From Vombatus ursinus (taxonomy: Eukaryota; Chordata; Mammalia; Diprotodontia; Vombatidae): a stretch of DNA of 64,000 bases. Of this stretch, positions 46,621 through 57,400 are shown in pieces. The notes below the pieces were generated by a model. It did no database searches. It saw nothing but the letters and a program-made list of their open reading frames with translations, and was not told the origin of the DNA. The position numbers and the translations under genes were made by a program. The stretch covers positions 10,305,866-10,369,865 of the forward strand of contig NW_020954548.1 of NCBI RefSeq assembly GCF_900497805.2, read 5' to 3'. Within the stretch, counting starts at the first letter, position 1; the number at the start of each line of letters is the position of its first letter.

Positions 46621-46880
46621 AGGTGGAGCTGGGTGGTATAGAAGATGGAGCGCTGGGCCTGGAATCAGGAGGACTCCTGGAATCAGGAAGACTCATCAAA
46701 TCTGGCCTCAGACCCTCGGTGTGTGACCCCCGGCAAGCCACTTAACCTCATTTGCCTCGGTTTCCTTATCTGCAAAATAAACTGGAGAAGGAAATGGCAA
46801 ATCACACAAGTATCTTTGCCAGGAAAACTCCAAATGAGGTCATGAAGAGTCAGACACAACAGAACAATGACTGAACAACA
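46621..46880 (+). repeat. SINE with CORE head and RTE/BovB-like tail
   Basis: The head is 'gagctgggtggtatagaaga', the core 'cctcggtttccttatctgca', and the 3' part 'ggagaaggaaatggcaaatc', 'tatctttgccaggaaaactc' and 'catgaagagtcagacacaac'. The last segment is shared with 3' ends of RTE/BovB LINEs and their SINEs (established for ruminant BovB SINEs). Confidence 0.85.
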
Positions 46881-46884
46881 TGTT

Positions 46885-47010
46885 GTTTCTTCTCAAATAA
46901 CGTAAGTTTCTTGAGAATATGGATTGTTTCATTTTTTCGCACATATTCCTCAGCACCTGCATAGTGCCTGGCACATTGTAGAAACTTAATAAATGCTTAT
47001 TGATTGATTA
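46885..47010 (+). repeat. L2 LINE 3' end
   Basis: 'cagcacctgcatagtgcctg' and 'aataaatgcttattgattga' form the L2 terminus. Confidence 0.8.
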
Positions 47011-48215
47011 TTTATACTACTCATTTGGTATTCAATTAGATACTACCTTACATTCTCAACTACCTTTTTATGATCATAGTACCCTCTTACCTAAGAAGGT
47101 ACCTAAGAAAGAGTAGAGAAGTGACATGGTCAGTGACTTGGGATGAATGCTTACTGTTTAAGACAGAAATCCTCGTGTGTTCTGATACAATGAGGAGGAG
47201 CTGATATCTCTTGTAAGGTAAGAAGTGAGCAAACCACTAAGAAGTTATCAAAGGTCTGGTGAGCATGCTGCTGCAAACACTAAGAAAGACCACAACCAAA
47301 ATGGCATGAGAAAGCAAGAAGGCCTGCCACTTGTCCTTACTGCCCCCTTTGCACCCAAGCTGCCTCAAAAGGAGTGGGAAGTAAAGGGATTTGAGGGAGG
47401 TAATCTGAAACAGGGAAGAGGTTGTCTGAGGCACAAACAAGAGAGGAGGAGAGGAGAATAGAATGGCTACCTCTGCAGCTGAAGCTGCTGCCATGACTGT
47501 GAACTTGGAGATAAAAAGGGAAAAGACTATAGCTGAACAATATAGGACTACCCAGAGCCAATGGAGAAAGTTTTCCCTGTTTGCTAAAAATGACAATGAT
47601 GAAACTCCTACATTCCATTCCTTCTTTCTTTTTTTTTTTTTAGTTTGTTTGCTTTCTATATTGGCCATGTGTTCCCAGAAAGAAACCACTTTTTATATGT
47701 ATCCCTCAGAGGATTTAAAAAAGCACCAGAGTAGGAGGCTTCAGTCACACTGGGACACAGAGAGGAGGGAGATTCTCTTTCTAGTCCTTGGGATTTCTCA
47801 TGAGTTGAGGGCTCTAGATGAACCAAAGATATTTTTACTGATACATATTATTATAGTCCCTCAAAGCAGAGAAAAGATTAAATGAATTCAGACCAAATAG
47901 AAAACCTTGGCATAATATGACTCAGCTGTGTTCTGGTGGGGAGGAGGCTTAGATAGTAGAAAGCTGTAGTCCTTTCCCTTAAAGATAGTGACTTGGGCAA
48001 CTCTTCTCATATTCTTTCCTAGACAATTCCAAGAAAGAGTCCCATCCCCCAAAAGGCTGCTTCGGGTTCTTGATTAAGGGAAAGTCCTGCCAACTGGGAT
48101 GCCCAAAGGGAAGTATTTCAAAAGAGTGGCTCTGCCCATGCTCAGGAGAGGATAAGAATGTGGGAGCAGATAGCTTTTTCTTCTGCCAATTGCCTCCAAA
48201 CCACCACCACCAATG
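47011..48215. other. Non-genic stretch with open frames not supported as genes
   Basis: Open frames at 47463-47885 (+, 140 codons) and 47237-47689 (-, 150 codons) overlap each other. I recognise no domain in either, and the + frame runs through a poly-T tract. No repeat family is recognised. Confidence 0.4.
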
Positions 48216-48690
48216 TCAGATTAAACTCAACAAAGGTTTATTAAGTGATTATCTTTGGGTAAAAACATAGTGCTTGGTTACTGAGGATATGGAGATCAAA
48301 AAAAGTGTAGTTCTGACCCTTAATCACTTACTCTTAAAATTACACACATATTTATGTTATAAAATAAAATATAATAGAAGCAAAAGAGAGATCCAGACAA
48401 AGTATTCTAGAAAGAGAGAGTACTTTCACTTGAGAAGGAGAGAGGGGATAAGGGAAATCTTCATGGAGGAGGTTGTGTCTAAATTGAACCTTGAAAAAAG
48501 AAAAGGATTTCAACAGATGGAGATGAGGAAGGAGTGTATTCTAGTCATAGGGGAAAGACTGAACATTCCATGGAGGTGAAAAAGTAAAGGACAAGTTTAG
48601 GTAGTACAATTTGGCTGGCAAGAAGAGTTTATGAAATGGAATAGAGTGAAATAAGGCTATAACTCTAGGTTAGGACAACATTATGGAGGG
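48216..48690 (-). repeat. L2 LINE fragment, antisense
   Basis: 'caacaaaggtttattaagtg', 'tctaaattgaaccttgaaaa' and 'gactgaacattccatggagg' are a decayed complement of the L2 3' region. Confidence 0.6.
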
Positions 48691-48694
48691 TTTA

Positions 48695-48795
48695 GGTGAC
48701 ATTGTTTCCCTAACTTGACTATAAACTGTCTGAGGGCAGGGACTTTGTATTATCCACTGCATTCAGTACAATGCATTCCATATAGTAGGGATTCA
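48695..48795 (+). repeat. L2 LINE 3' end
   Basis: 'ctataaactgtctgagggca' and 'catatagtagggattcatag' are the L2 terminus. Confidence 0.7.
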
Positions 48796-48845
48796 TAGAT
48801 CTAGATCAGTTAGAATGGAAAGGAACCTCAGAGGTTATCAGTCTG

Positions 48846-48846
<1 letters not shown>

Positions 48847-48893
<47 letters not shown>
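48847..48893. repeat. (CA)n microsatellite
   Basis: About 23 uninterrupted CA/AC units. Confidence 0.97.
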
Positions 48894-48895
<2 letters not shown>

Positions 48896-49078
48896 GCATG
48901 AGAGGATCTAGGTTCATATCCTAGCTCTGCTTTTTATGTGACTGAGGACAATTAATTTCCATTCTCTGGGCCTCAGATTCCTCATCTGTTAAATGTACAG
49001 TACAAATCTAGTACAACTGTATTGGATGAACTCCAATGTCTCTTCCACCTCTAAGCTTCAGAATCTTATGGTATAAGG
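48894..49078 (+). repeat. CORE/MIR-type SINE
   Basis: 'gaggatctaggttcatatcc', 'gcctcagattcctcatctgt' and 'gatgaactccaatgtctctt' follow the family order. Confidence 0.65.
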
Positions 49079-49143
49079 TTGTAGCATTTCTCTATCATGA
49101 GTTCTCTGGTAAATTCAAATTCCCTTAAAAAGTAACTAGATAT

Positions 49144-49295
49144 TGGGGCAGCTAGGTGGCACAGTGGATAGAGCACTGGCCCTAGTGTCAGGAGGACCTG
49201 AGTTCAGATTCAGCCTCAGACACATGCTACTCACTAGCTGTGTGACCCTGGACAAGTCACTTAACCCCAATTGCCTCATAAGAAAAAAAAAGAGT
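49144..49295 (+). repeat. Marsupial tRNA/CORE SINE (WSINE/Mon1-like)
   Basis: Full-length copy. Target-site duplication AAAAAGTAACTAGATAT lies at 49127-49143 and 49296-49312, a perfect 17 bp match. It inserted about 540 bp upstream of the candidate PLIN2 enhancer. Confidence 0.95.
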
Positions 49296-49835
49296 AAAAA
49301 GTAACTAGATATGTCCTGTTAGTAAGCTTACGGTTTATCCTTCCAAACTAAGGTCAGCTTTCTCATCATACCACATAAAAAGGACGGTAGGTTGAATATT
49401 TAAACATTGTATTAATAAGGACTACCTTATTAAGACCCATTTTGAAATCACATGGTGAAATGAAAGGAACTCTTCAGTTCTTGAAGGCTGAGTCATCAGA
49501 GCACACACTCTAGGACATCTTCCTGGTCCATAGCAGATGGTATACCTGTGGTCCAAGGACTAGCCTAGCTTTATGTGGAAGAAAAAGTTCAACACCAGAA
49601 GGCTGGATACCAATGCCTATTTGGCAGGGTGAAGGGAGAGACAGCAACTCATAGCATGGAGAGGCCTTGAGTTATCCATACTTATGAAGGAGTGGACAAC
49701 TAGATATAATATCTATAATATACACTAAGAGCATGGAAATACTGAAGTGAATTAAGGGGTTTCATTCTGAACTCTAGCAACTATGTCATATTTTTCAGTG
49801 TATTGTATACTGCTTTTAGAAAACGACTCATACAG

Positions 49836-49856
49836 AGAGGGGAAATGACTCAGAGA
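49836..49856 (+). promoter_or_regulatory. Ets(PU.1)/AP-1 composite element upstream of PLIN2
   Basis: GGAAATGACTCA contains an Ets core GGAA (49841-49844) directly followed by the perfect AP-1 site TGACTCA (49846-49852). PU.1 and AP-1 are reported to drive PLIN2/ADRP jointly in macrophages (established knowledge, from memory). It lies 38 bp before the DR1 element. Function in this species is inference. Confidence 0.7.
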
Positions 49857-49889
49857 TTTTGCAAATGAAAAGAAAAAGAAGTATTTTGT

Positions 49890-49902
49890 AGGTGAAAGGG
49901 CA
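49890..49902 (+). promoter_or_regulatory. DR1 PPAR response element upstream of PLIN2
   Basis: AGGTGAAAGGGCA is a direct repeat of two nuclear-receptor half sites (AGGTGA and AGGGCA) spaced by one base, the PPAR-RXR layout. It is almost the same as the PPRE I recall from the mouse and human PLIN2 upstream region (AGGTGAAAGGGCG, about 2 kb upstream). Here it is about 1.65 kb before the likely transcription start. It would couple PLIN2 expression to fatty-acid supply. Confidence 0.8.
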
Positions 49903-50274
49903 GGCATCAATTGCTGTAAAGCAAAAAAAGTGTTCAGAATGAGTATAGAAGTAAATAGACTTAATCATTAATAATGTAGCATTCTCAAGCATACTTGTAT
50001 CCTTTTCCCTGGGATTCTTTCCCTGAACTCAAATTCCTAGCAAGCTCTGTCTCAGTTCTATCTTCCTCTGACAGTTCCTTCTATTTATTCTTAAAAAACA
50101 AATGCAAACAAAAATTCTCCATCTCCAATATATTCCTCATACCCTTTTCATCATCTCAGCTCATTAAAACCTGATTTTCTCTTAGAATCAAAAGCTTCCT
50201 GGGAGGGTAAGTATTATCAAAAGTGAATAAAAATTTGTATTTTTAAAAGCAATACTCCTATTCAGGCATTTTGT

Positions 50275-50650
50275 ATTCCAGCCAAATTGTTCTCTTTCAC
50301 ACTTCGCATTCTCCTGTCTCTATATTAATAGGCCTTCCACCTCATCTTTGCCTATTGAAATCCTTCTTTTCTTTTAAGGGTCAGTCAGCTTAGGTGACAA
50401 CTTCTGCCTTTAAAATTAATCCATCTTTGGTTTCCCTCAGCTGAAAGTAATTTTTCCCTTCTCAGATTTTATTGGGGCACTTTGTGTCTCTGCCCTTCAT
50501 CATCATATTCTGTTATTTCATACTTATTTCTTCTAGTCACATTATCTCTGTTATATCCATTAAGTTTTTTGATGGCAAGAACTTTGTTATTTTTCATCTC
50601 CGTATGCCCACAGTATATTGCATTGTCTTGAAGGACTAAGTTTTAAAGCT
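50275..50650 (+). repeat. L2 LINE 3' region, decayed
   Basis: 'ttcgcattctcctgtctcta', 'attaagttttttgatggcaa' and 'cgtatgcccacagtatattg' keep the L2 3' order. Confidence 0.5.
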
Positions 50651-51114
50651 TTTTTTTTCTCAGATGAAACTTGAATTAAGTTTTGTTAAATTGCTTAAGT
50701 ATATCTATCATTCTGGGGATAATTTAAGTGTAGATCTTGCCTAATTCAATTTAACAAACATTTACCAGCCAGAGGAAAGGGATAAACCAGATGGCTTTTT
50801 ACCTCTTGCAAATCTATATATTTTTATTTTAAAAAATAGGTGTTTGGGAGTTGGGGTTCTTTACACACCTACATGCTTAACATTGACCTTTGAAAACTTA
50901 AATTTCAGAGTTGCAAAATAAACCTGTCCTCTATCAACAAGGAAAAGGGAGAGTCTTTGTTTTCATTTCTAAAAATTCCTCTCAGTCTGATCTAATTAAT
51001 GTGCTCTCTATCTTTACCAACATACTAATGCTAATTTTCCTAAACACTCATCTGCCTTTTGAAAAATAATGGGAATAACATCATTTGAATCACTGGTTTA
51101 AATACGGTCACTGG
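50651..51114. other. PLIN2 upstream flank, no feature recognised
   Basis: AT-rich sequence between the decayed L2 and the promoter-proximal MIR fragment. Confidence 0.4.
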
Positions 51115-51195
51115 TCTCCAGCAGAATGACCTTTGAGGCCATCTAGTACAACCCTCTTATTTTACAGATGAGAAAACTGAGACCGGGAGAGGTTT
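51115..51195 (+). repeat. MIR-like fragment near the PLIN2 promoter
   Basis: 'gaggccatctagtacaaccc' and 'acagatgagaaaactgagac' identify it. Confidence 0.6.
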
Positions 51196-51359
51196 GGTGT
51201 GATTGTGTAACACATGCTTCATTCATTGATTTCCGCCTCACGCATCACACGTCGCTTCTTTCACTGCCTTAGTATTAAGGGCTGCTATAGCTGTAAGAAC
51301 TAATAAGACAAGGACCTCCCCTGCTGGACTACAGTTACCCACTCAAACTGGGGCATAGA

Positions 51360-51850
51360 AAGGAATAACGAAGACGGGGGAGGGGTGTCCGGGACTTTGT
51401 CCAATTACGCAATCGTCCAGCCTTGGGCATCACGTGCTGGGGAGGAGGCCCAGGGGAAGTCTCGCGAATGCAGCGGGGGAGGGGCGTGGGAGACGCCCGC
51501 GTGGGTGGGATTTCTGTACTTATACTTAGCTGGGCCGACGGTCTCTTAGTCTACGTTTAGGAGCGCGTCATCCTGTTAGTCGTCTGTGACACTCCGCTGC
51601 CCGGTGACTCTCGCTTTCCCGGGTGCAGCTAGCCAGACACCGCTTTCTAACTGTAGGTGAGTGCTGGGGAGATCGTCCTGGTCTGGTGGCGAGCATCAGA
51701 TCCAAGGACAGTTAGCCTGGCCGTCTCCGTGGCGCCTTTGGGAGCTGTGTCCGGAGTCACGCGGGGCTGCCCAGAAACAGATCGTGGCAGCGGCGGATTT
51801 GGGAGCAGGGGCGGGGGGAGGATTTCACGGAAACAGTAGTAGGTTAAGTT
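51360..51850. promoter_or_regulatory. PLIN2: PLIN2 CpG island and core promoter
   Basis: This is the only CpG-dense stretch in the window. Upstream of the start it has CCAAT (51401-51405) overlapping a C/EBP-like TTACGCAAT (51405-51413), an E-box CACGTG (51431-51436), TCTCGCGA (51460-51467), a GC/KLF box GGGGCGTGGG (51481-51490) and a TATA-like TATACT (51521-51526). A start site at about 51550 is inferred from the TATA spacing. The mix of TATA and CpG features fits a broadly expressed but inducible gene. Confidence 0.8.
51550..51656 (+). other. PLIN2: PLIN2 exon 1 (non-coding, 5' UTR)
   Basis: The 5' end is set about 25 bases after the TATA-like box and is approximate. The 3' end is the donor GTAG|GTGAGT at 51656/51657. 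No ATG occurs in exon 1 or in the 22 UTR bases of exon 2, so the first AUG of the spliced leader would be the PLIN2 start codon. The following intron is about 2.7 kb. Confidence 0.75.
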
Positions 51851-51995
51851 CTGGGCACTTCGGAAAGGCTGCTGTGTGTCTCCTTTCCGTGGAGGTTGGG
51901 CTGGCCTTGTGTGTCTGAGCTTGCGTGATGTTGGAATTTGGAGTGATTGTTTGGATGGGCACTGCCAAGTCTGCAAATGTGGCTTAAGTGGTTAT

Positions 51996-52115
51996 CAATC
52001 AACAAGTATTCAGCTCCTACTATGTGCCTGGCGTTGTATTCGATGATGGGAATACAAGTATAAGGAAGGAATCAATCCCTACTGGTTTACATTCTAATGG
52101 GGAGAAGGGTATATA
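51996..52115 (-). repeat. L2 LINE 3' end, antisense, in PLIN2 intron 1
   Basis: 'caatcaacaagtattcagct', 'ctactatgtgcctggcgttg' and 'tggtttacattctaatgggg' are the complement of an L2 terminus. TG/TA-rich microsatellite sequence follows to about 52320. Confidence 0.75.
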
Positions 52116-52203
52116 TTAAATGTGTGTGGTGTGTATGTAATACACACAAAAGGTACCTGCACTGATCTTGTATGTATATGTACACATATGTACACACAGC
52201 GGT

Positions 52204-52210
52204 CCTGTAT

Positions 52211-52243
<33 letters not shown>

Positions 52244-52244
52244 C
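52204..52244. repeat. (CA)n(TA)n microsatellite in PLIN2 intron 1
   Basis: A pure CA run passes into TA. Minus-strand frames over it are low-complexity. Confidence 0.95.
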
Positions 52245-52803
52245 ACCTTCTTTTGATCCTGTATGTAGGTATACATGTATACACCTGTATAGTGTGTATA
52301 TAATATACACAGACACACAGGACTAATATCACAAATACGAATACAAAGTAGCTAGGTACAAGATAGTTTGGGAAGGCACCAACATTCCTGTAATGAAGGA
52401 GAAAATGCAAAGTTTAGGAAAGGGAAACCCCTCCCCACCCTCCTAGTCTAGGTCTTTAGGGGGTTGGGGAAGACAATGGCTCACAAACTGGTTTTTCTTC
52501 CTCTGGGCTGCCTTAAAAATGGGTTTCAGTGATCATAGTTGGGAAATTAGGGTTGCTCTAGGCTGTCCTTGAAACCAGAATGTCTGCTTTTTGTCTTAAG
52601 GCTTTTGGTTTTGCAAACTGCTTTAGTAAAATTAGTCATCACCTATCTTTTTCATTCTTGCCTGAGGGTTAGGGAGCTCCCATGCCTTGCAGCTGAGACT
52701 CCATCTTCTAAGAGAATGTTGGAACAAAAGCTTTACCATTTTCTCCCACAGATATAACTCAAATTGTATAAGGCAGGTGAAATTTGGACACCACCTCATT
52801 TGT

Positions 52804-52805
<2 letters not shown>

Positions 52806-52843
<38 letters not shown>
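52806..52843. repeat. (CA)n microsatellite in PLIN2 intron 1
   Basis: About 19 uninterrupted CA units. Confidence 0.97.
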
Positions 52844-52845
<2 letters not shown>

Positions 52846-53924
52846 CCTCTTACTAGAAAGTGAGATTAGCTAAATCTTAAAAAGGGTCTTGTATTCTATA
52901 AATTGAACCCATCATTAAACTCAAGGGAGAGAGGCAGAGTTGCTCTGGTGCCTGGGACATATAACAAGCCATTATGGGCATCTATCCTTTCCAGGAAGAA
53001 TGCATGCTTAGTTCAGTTTCTGAATATTATAAATAACTTCTGTGCCTAGATATTGGGGAAGAGCAGGATAAACTGTTAGGCCAATGAAACAGAATATTTT
53101 GTTATCAATTCCTAACTAATGTGAGTAACCGTGGGAAAAATAATATAAATTGAAGATAGTAAATAGAGTAAAATTCAACTAGTGTTTAAAAAAAAAATTA
53201 AAAAATCCTTAAGTATACCCAGAAAAGAGTTCATTAGGGGGAAACAGAACAAATTCTTCATCTGTTCATTGTTTTTTAAAAGAAGTGTAATTTTATGGCT
53301 TTATTTGGGGATTCAGTTCCATATGTTTAAATACTGTCTACTGAAAGTTTCAACTTGATGAAGACAGGACTCTTAAGATATAACTAATTTGACTTTTTAG
53401 TAAGTAGCAAGAGTATCTTAACAACTAAGGTGGTGTCCGGAGCTTTCTAGTGAACACAATCAAGAGTCTTCAAAAACTTAAGGATATTAAAAAAAATTTC
53501 TTATTTCATATATTCCTTCATTTCCGTTTTTTTTTGAACGTGATAATCCAGTGTACTTCATCCCATTTAAGTTTTTTTCTCCATTGCTGTCAACATGTCA
53601 GATCAGTGACCTCTGGAATTATCCTGAAAAATAAAACAATTTTTGACAAACCTTATCTTAATATAGGGAAACAGATATGTTCTAAACCTGTTAAAATATT
53701 CCAAGGATCTGATATACATCTGTCATCTCTCATTAGCACTATGAGAATGAGTCCCTCTCTCTTTCTGTATTAACACCCCTTCCTACCAAGACTGCACGTT
53801 GTATTGGCAAGATTGAATTTTAAGTTTAGATGGATAGAAAGATTGATAAATGGAAAGAAAGAAAATTTCCTTATATTGAGGGAGAGCTTTATTGTGGATT
53901 TTACAGTTGGATGAAACTTTGATC

Positions 53925-54260
53925 TTACCCTATATTCAATCAGTTGCCAAATCTTGTTGATTTCTAAATCTCCACCATCCCTGGCTCAACTCACATAGGC
54001 CCCTACACTAATTTGTGCCTTTAACACTACTTGGATGGACTATTGTAATCACCTTCTCTTTGATCAGAATTTCTGCCTAAATCTTCTCCCCACTCCAACC
54101 CACTCCTTCAAATAGCTGCCGAAGTGCTTTTTCTGAAACGTAGGACTGACTGTGACACTTGTCCTACTCAGACTTCATTGACTCTGTGCTTTCAGGATCA
54201 AGTATGTTGGCCCCTTCCAGTTATCTTGCTCCCCGCCTTTCACTTTACAATGGCAATCCA
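53925..54260 (+). repeat. L2 LINE fragment in PLIN2 intron 1
   Basis: 'tcagttgccaaatcttgttg', 'tggatggactattgtaatca' and 'ccccactccaacccactcct' follow the L2 reverse-transcriptase-to-thumb order. It is sense to the gene. Confidence 0.7.
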
Positions 54261-54379
54261 GTCCTACTTGGGACTGTTGAGAAAACTGGGTTAAACCAAG
54301 CTATATGTGTAAAATGTTTTAAGTATTGAAGGTTGCCTCAGAGACCTGGTGTTTTAAAACGAATGCTTCTTGTTTGCAG

Positions 54380-54431
54380 GTTCTGGAGATAAGACACTAA
54401 AATGGCTTCTGTTGCAGTTGATCAACAACAG
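54380..54431 (+). CDS. PLIN2: PLIN2 exon 2, start codon and residues 1-10
   Basis: The acceptor TGTTTGCAG precedes 54380; 22 UTR bases follow, then ATG at 54402-54404. The start context AAAATGG has A at -3 and G at +4. The exon encodes [10 protein letters not shown], against MASVAVDPQP in human PLIN2, and ends at the donor CAG|GTATTT with phase 0. Confidence 0.95.
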
Positions 54432-57400
54432 GTATTTCTAAAAAATTCCATTCTCTTCTCAGATTTGCATTCTTTTCCATTTCTCTTCCTTCCACCTCCA
54501 AATAGAGAAAGCAAGAAAAACAAAATACTTGTTACACATATGTATAGTCAAGCAAAACAAATTCTCAGATTGGCCATGCCTCAAAAAAACGATCTCATTC
54601 TGCACTCTGAGTTCACCAGCTGTCTGAAGAGGTGAACGGCATCTTTCGTCATAAATCCTCTAGAATTGTGATTGGTCATTGTGGTGATCAGAGTTCCTAA
54701 AGTCTTTCAAAGTTATTTGTCCTTATGACATTGGACAACAGGTATGTTTTTGACTAGGGTTTCTACCACCTTCTTCTTTTCCCCTCTCAACATTTTTTCC
54801 CCTTCTGGGAAGACTTAACCATTTTTTTATCCTCCATTTTGGTTGCACAGAATGTGGTAACTAGAGTGGCCAACCTTCCCTTGGTGAGTTCAACTTATGA
54901 CTTGGTGTCATCTGCTTACATCAGCACAAAAGATCACTATCCTTACCTCAAATCAGTGTGTGAGATAGCAGAGAAAGGAATGAAGACCATCACTGCAGTG
55001 GCAGTGACCAGTGCTTTGCCCATCATCCAGAAATTGGAACCTCAAAGTAAGTCCTTGTGTGCTTAAGACTGTATTGGTTCCAGTGATCTAAGGAGGGAAG
55101 CGGGCAAGAATTGTGTTAAACAAGTCAACTTGGGCAATAAAGGTCCTGAATATAATGGAGATGACCATTGTTCCTTTTGTGTTCATGAGTTAGATGATTC
55201 TTATTATTCTCAGCCCTCACATAAAATTCTACATTGAGTAGAAGCAGTGTGTTCTACTGGAAAGAGCTTTGCACTTAAGCAGGAACTTAGATTCAGACTT
55301 GACTGACATATACTAGCTGGATGATGCCTCAGATGTTTTACCTATATTTCAGGATTAATATCTATAAGACCTCTCTCCATTGGGTGGTTGGGAAGAAAGT
55401 GCTTTGAAAACTTTTGAAATGTGAGGTGCTTGGGCAGGAGAGAGGGTGAAGATGTAGGTACATGCACACATGAAGGTTTTGTTTGCTTTTTTTTTTTTTA
55501 ACTAATTTTCTTCTTCCTGGCTATTTCCTATCATTTTAAAGCTTCCTTATTATGCTCCCTACCATGAACTCCCAATTTACTCATACTGACCTGTATGCTG
55601 CTCCTCATACACCATACTCCCATCTCCTGTTCACCATGATGCCTTGGCACTGGTTGTCCCCCATGCTTGGAGTGTTCTCCCTTCCAACCTCATGACTTTT
55701 AGAGTCCCTTGGCTTCCTTTGAGATTCAGCCCAACACCACCTGTTCCTCAAAGCCTCTCTTGTTCTATGCTCCCCACACCCCAGGCTGCTAAAGTCTTTC
55801 CTTCTAAGGTACCTTCTATCTACTCTGTATTTTCTGTATTATATGTTTTATAATACACACATTCATGTACCCATACATATATGTGCTTGTATGTGTATAT
55901 ATATGTGTGCACACGCATAATTTCTTATAGTATTGTGTACACATTTGTACTATGTGATGTGTGCATACACATGTGTGTTTATCACATTTTCTCCATTAGA
56001 ATAGAAGCTTTTTGAGGACAGGGGACCTAGCTTTTTCGTTTCTTTATTTTGTTTTGGTTTCTGGATTTTTTTTTTTTTTTTTGATATCTCAGGAACTTAA
56101 AAAGTGCCTGGTACATAGCACTTAAGAAATGCTTGGGGCTTTTTTAATTTTATTTTTAAACTAATTATTGGTGTTGGTCAGACTTAGGAAAACTGGATTT
56201 TGAAACTGCCTGAGTATTCCTTGATTCCTAAGATTCCTTGAACAAGATACTTCAGTTGAACCCTGGTTTAACTTTAGGACAAAAACTTGCAATATTGTTG
56301 ATCTGTGTAATGCAGGATACTTAATGAAGCCTAATATTAAACTTTAGCATAGTCTACCTATTTACTTTTTCCCTTTTTCTTGGTAACTAAGCTATCATTA
56401 TTTCCTGTCTCATAGATAGAACCCTGTTGTAAATTTGGGTGTTTTGTGGTGGGTTGGAATGGTCAGGGGGAACAAAGGTTATAAAAACTTAAATCTAGCA
56501 AGCTGTTGGATGAAAGTTCAAAGATCACTTAATTGGTTTCCCCTTTGCATTAAAGCTTGCATCTCAACACTGTCTCTTTACTAACTCTTCCTTCTAGTTG
56601 CAGTTGCCAACAACTATGCTTGTCTAGGATTGGATAGGATTGAAGAAAGACTGCCTATTCTGAATCAGCCAACAGATAAGGTAAGCTCCTCTAGGATAGA
56701 TGAATGAGCTTTCCATATCCTATTGGTCAAGTCCTCATAGGGTGACTGAGGTGGAGAAAGGCAGAGGTTAGTCCTTCATCAGGCAGCTGGGACAGTGCTT
56801 AGCTCCTTTTTCTTCCTCTTCACATGGACATTGAGTTCCCACTCTCGGGGATAAATTTTAGAATCTTTATATCGTATAGAGACCTCTAACAGTTCCATGA
56901 CCTCCTCTCATAGCGGGGCAATCCCCACATACCACCACCTCCTAATTCCTATCTCTAACAAAATCGGTATAGTGTTGGTCAAGCACTGTAGTGGCAGTAG
57001 TGGTGTTGTTTCAGGATCGTAGTTACTTTGTGGTCCTTATAGAGGCCCAGCATAACAAGACAGTGGATGAATGGTTGGCAACAGCAGAAGGAATGAGGGA
57101 GCATTAAACTCTGGATGAAAGGTTATCTTAAGAAAAAAATCTGATAGTCAACTGCTTATGTAACTTTAGATATGTCAGTTACAATTAATTTGGTGACTAT
57201 TTTAAACTTTACTTTTTGTTCAACAGTATAGAACATATTTTTAGAAAATGTTAGTAGATTTAAAGGAAAAGTATCAAATATTCATAATCTCTGTCAAAAG
57301 TAGAACTAAACAACTTTGCTATCAAGAGAAGAAGATAGTCATTCCCTTGTTTAAAAAAACATGATACCAACATGTGAAACCTAATCTCCAAGAAATTTTA

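Noticed and set aside
47237-47885. Overlapping open frames of 140 codons (+, 47463-47885) and 150 codons (-, 47237-47689)
   Set aside because: No recognisable domain, low-complexity runs from poly-T/poly-A, no splice or promoter context. Two long frames on opposite strands over the same bases suggest chance.
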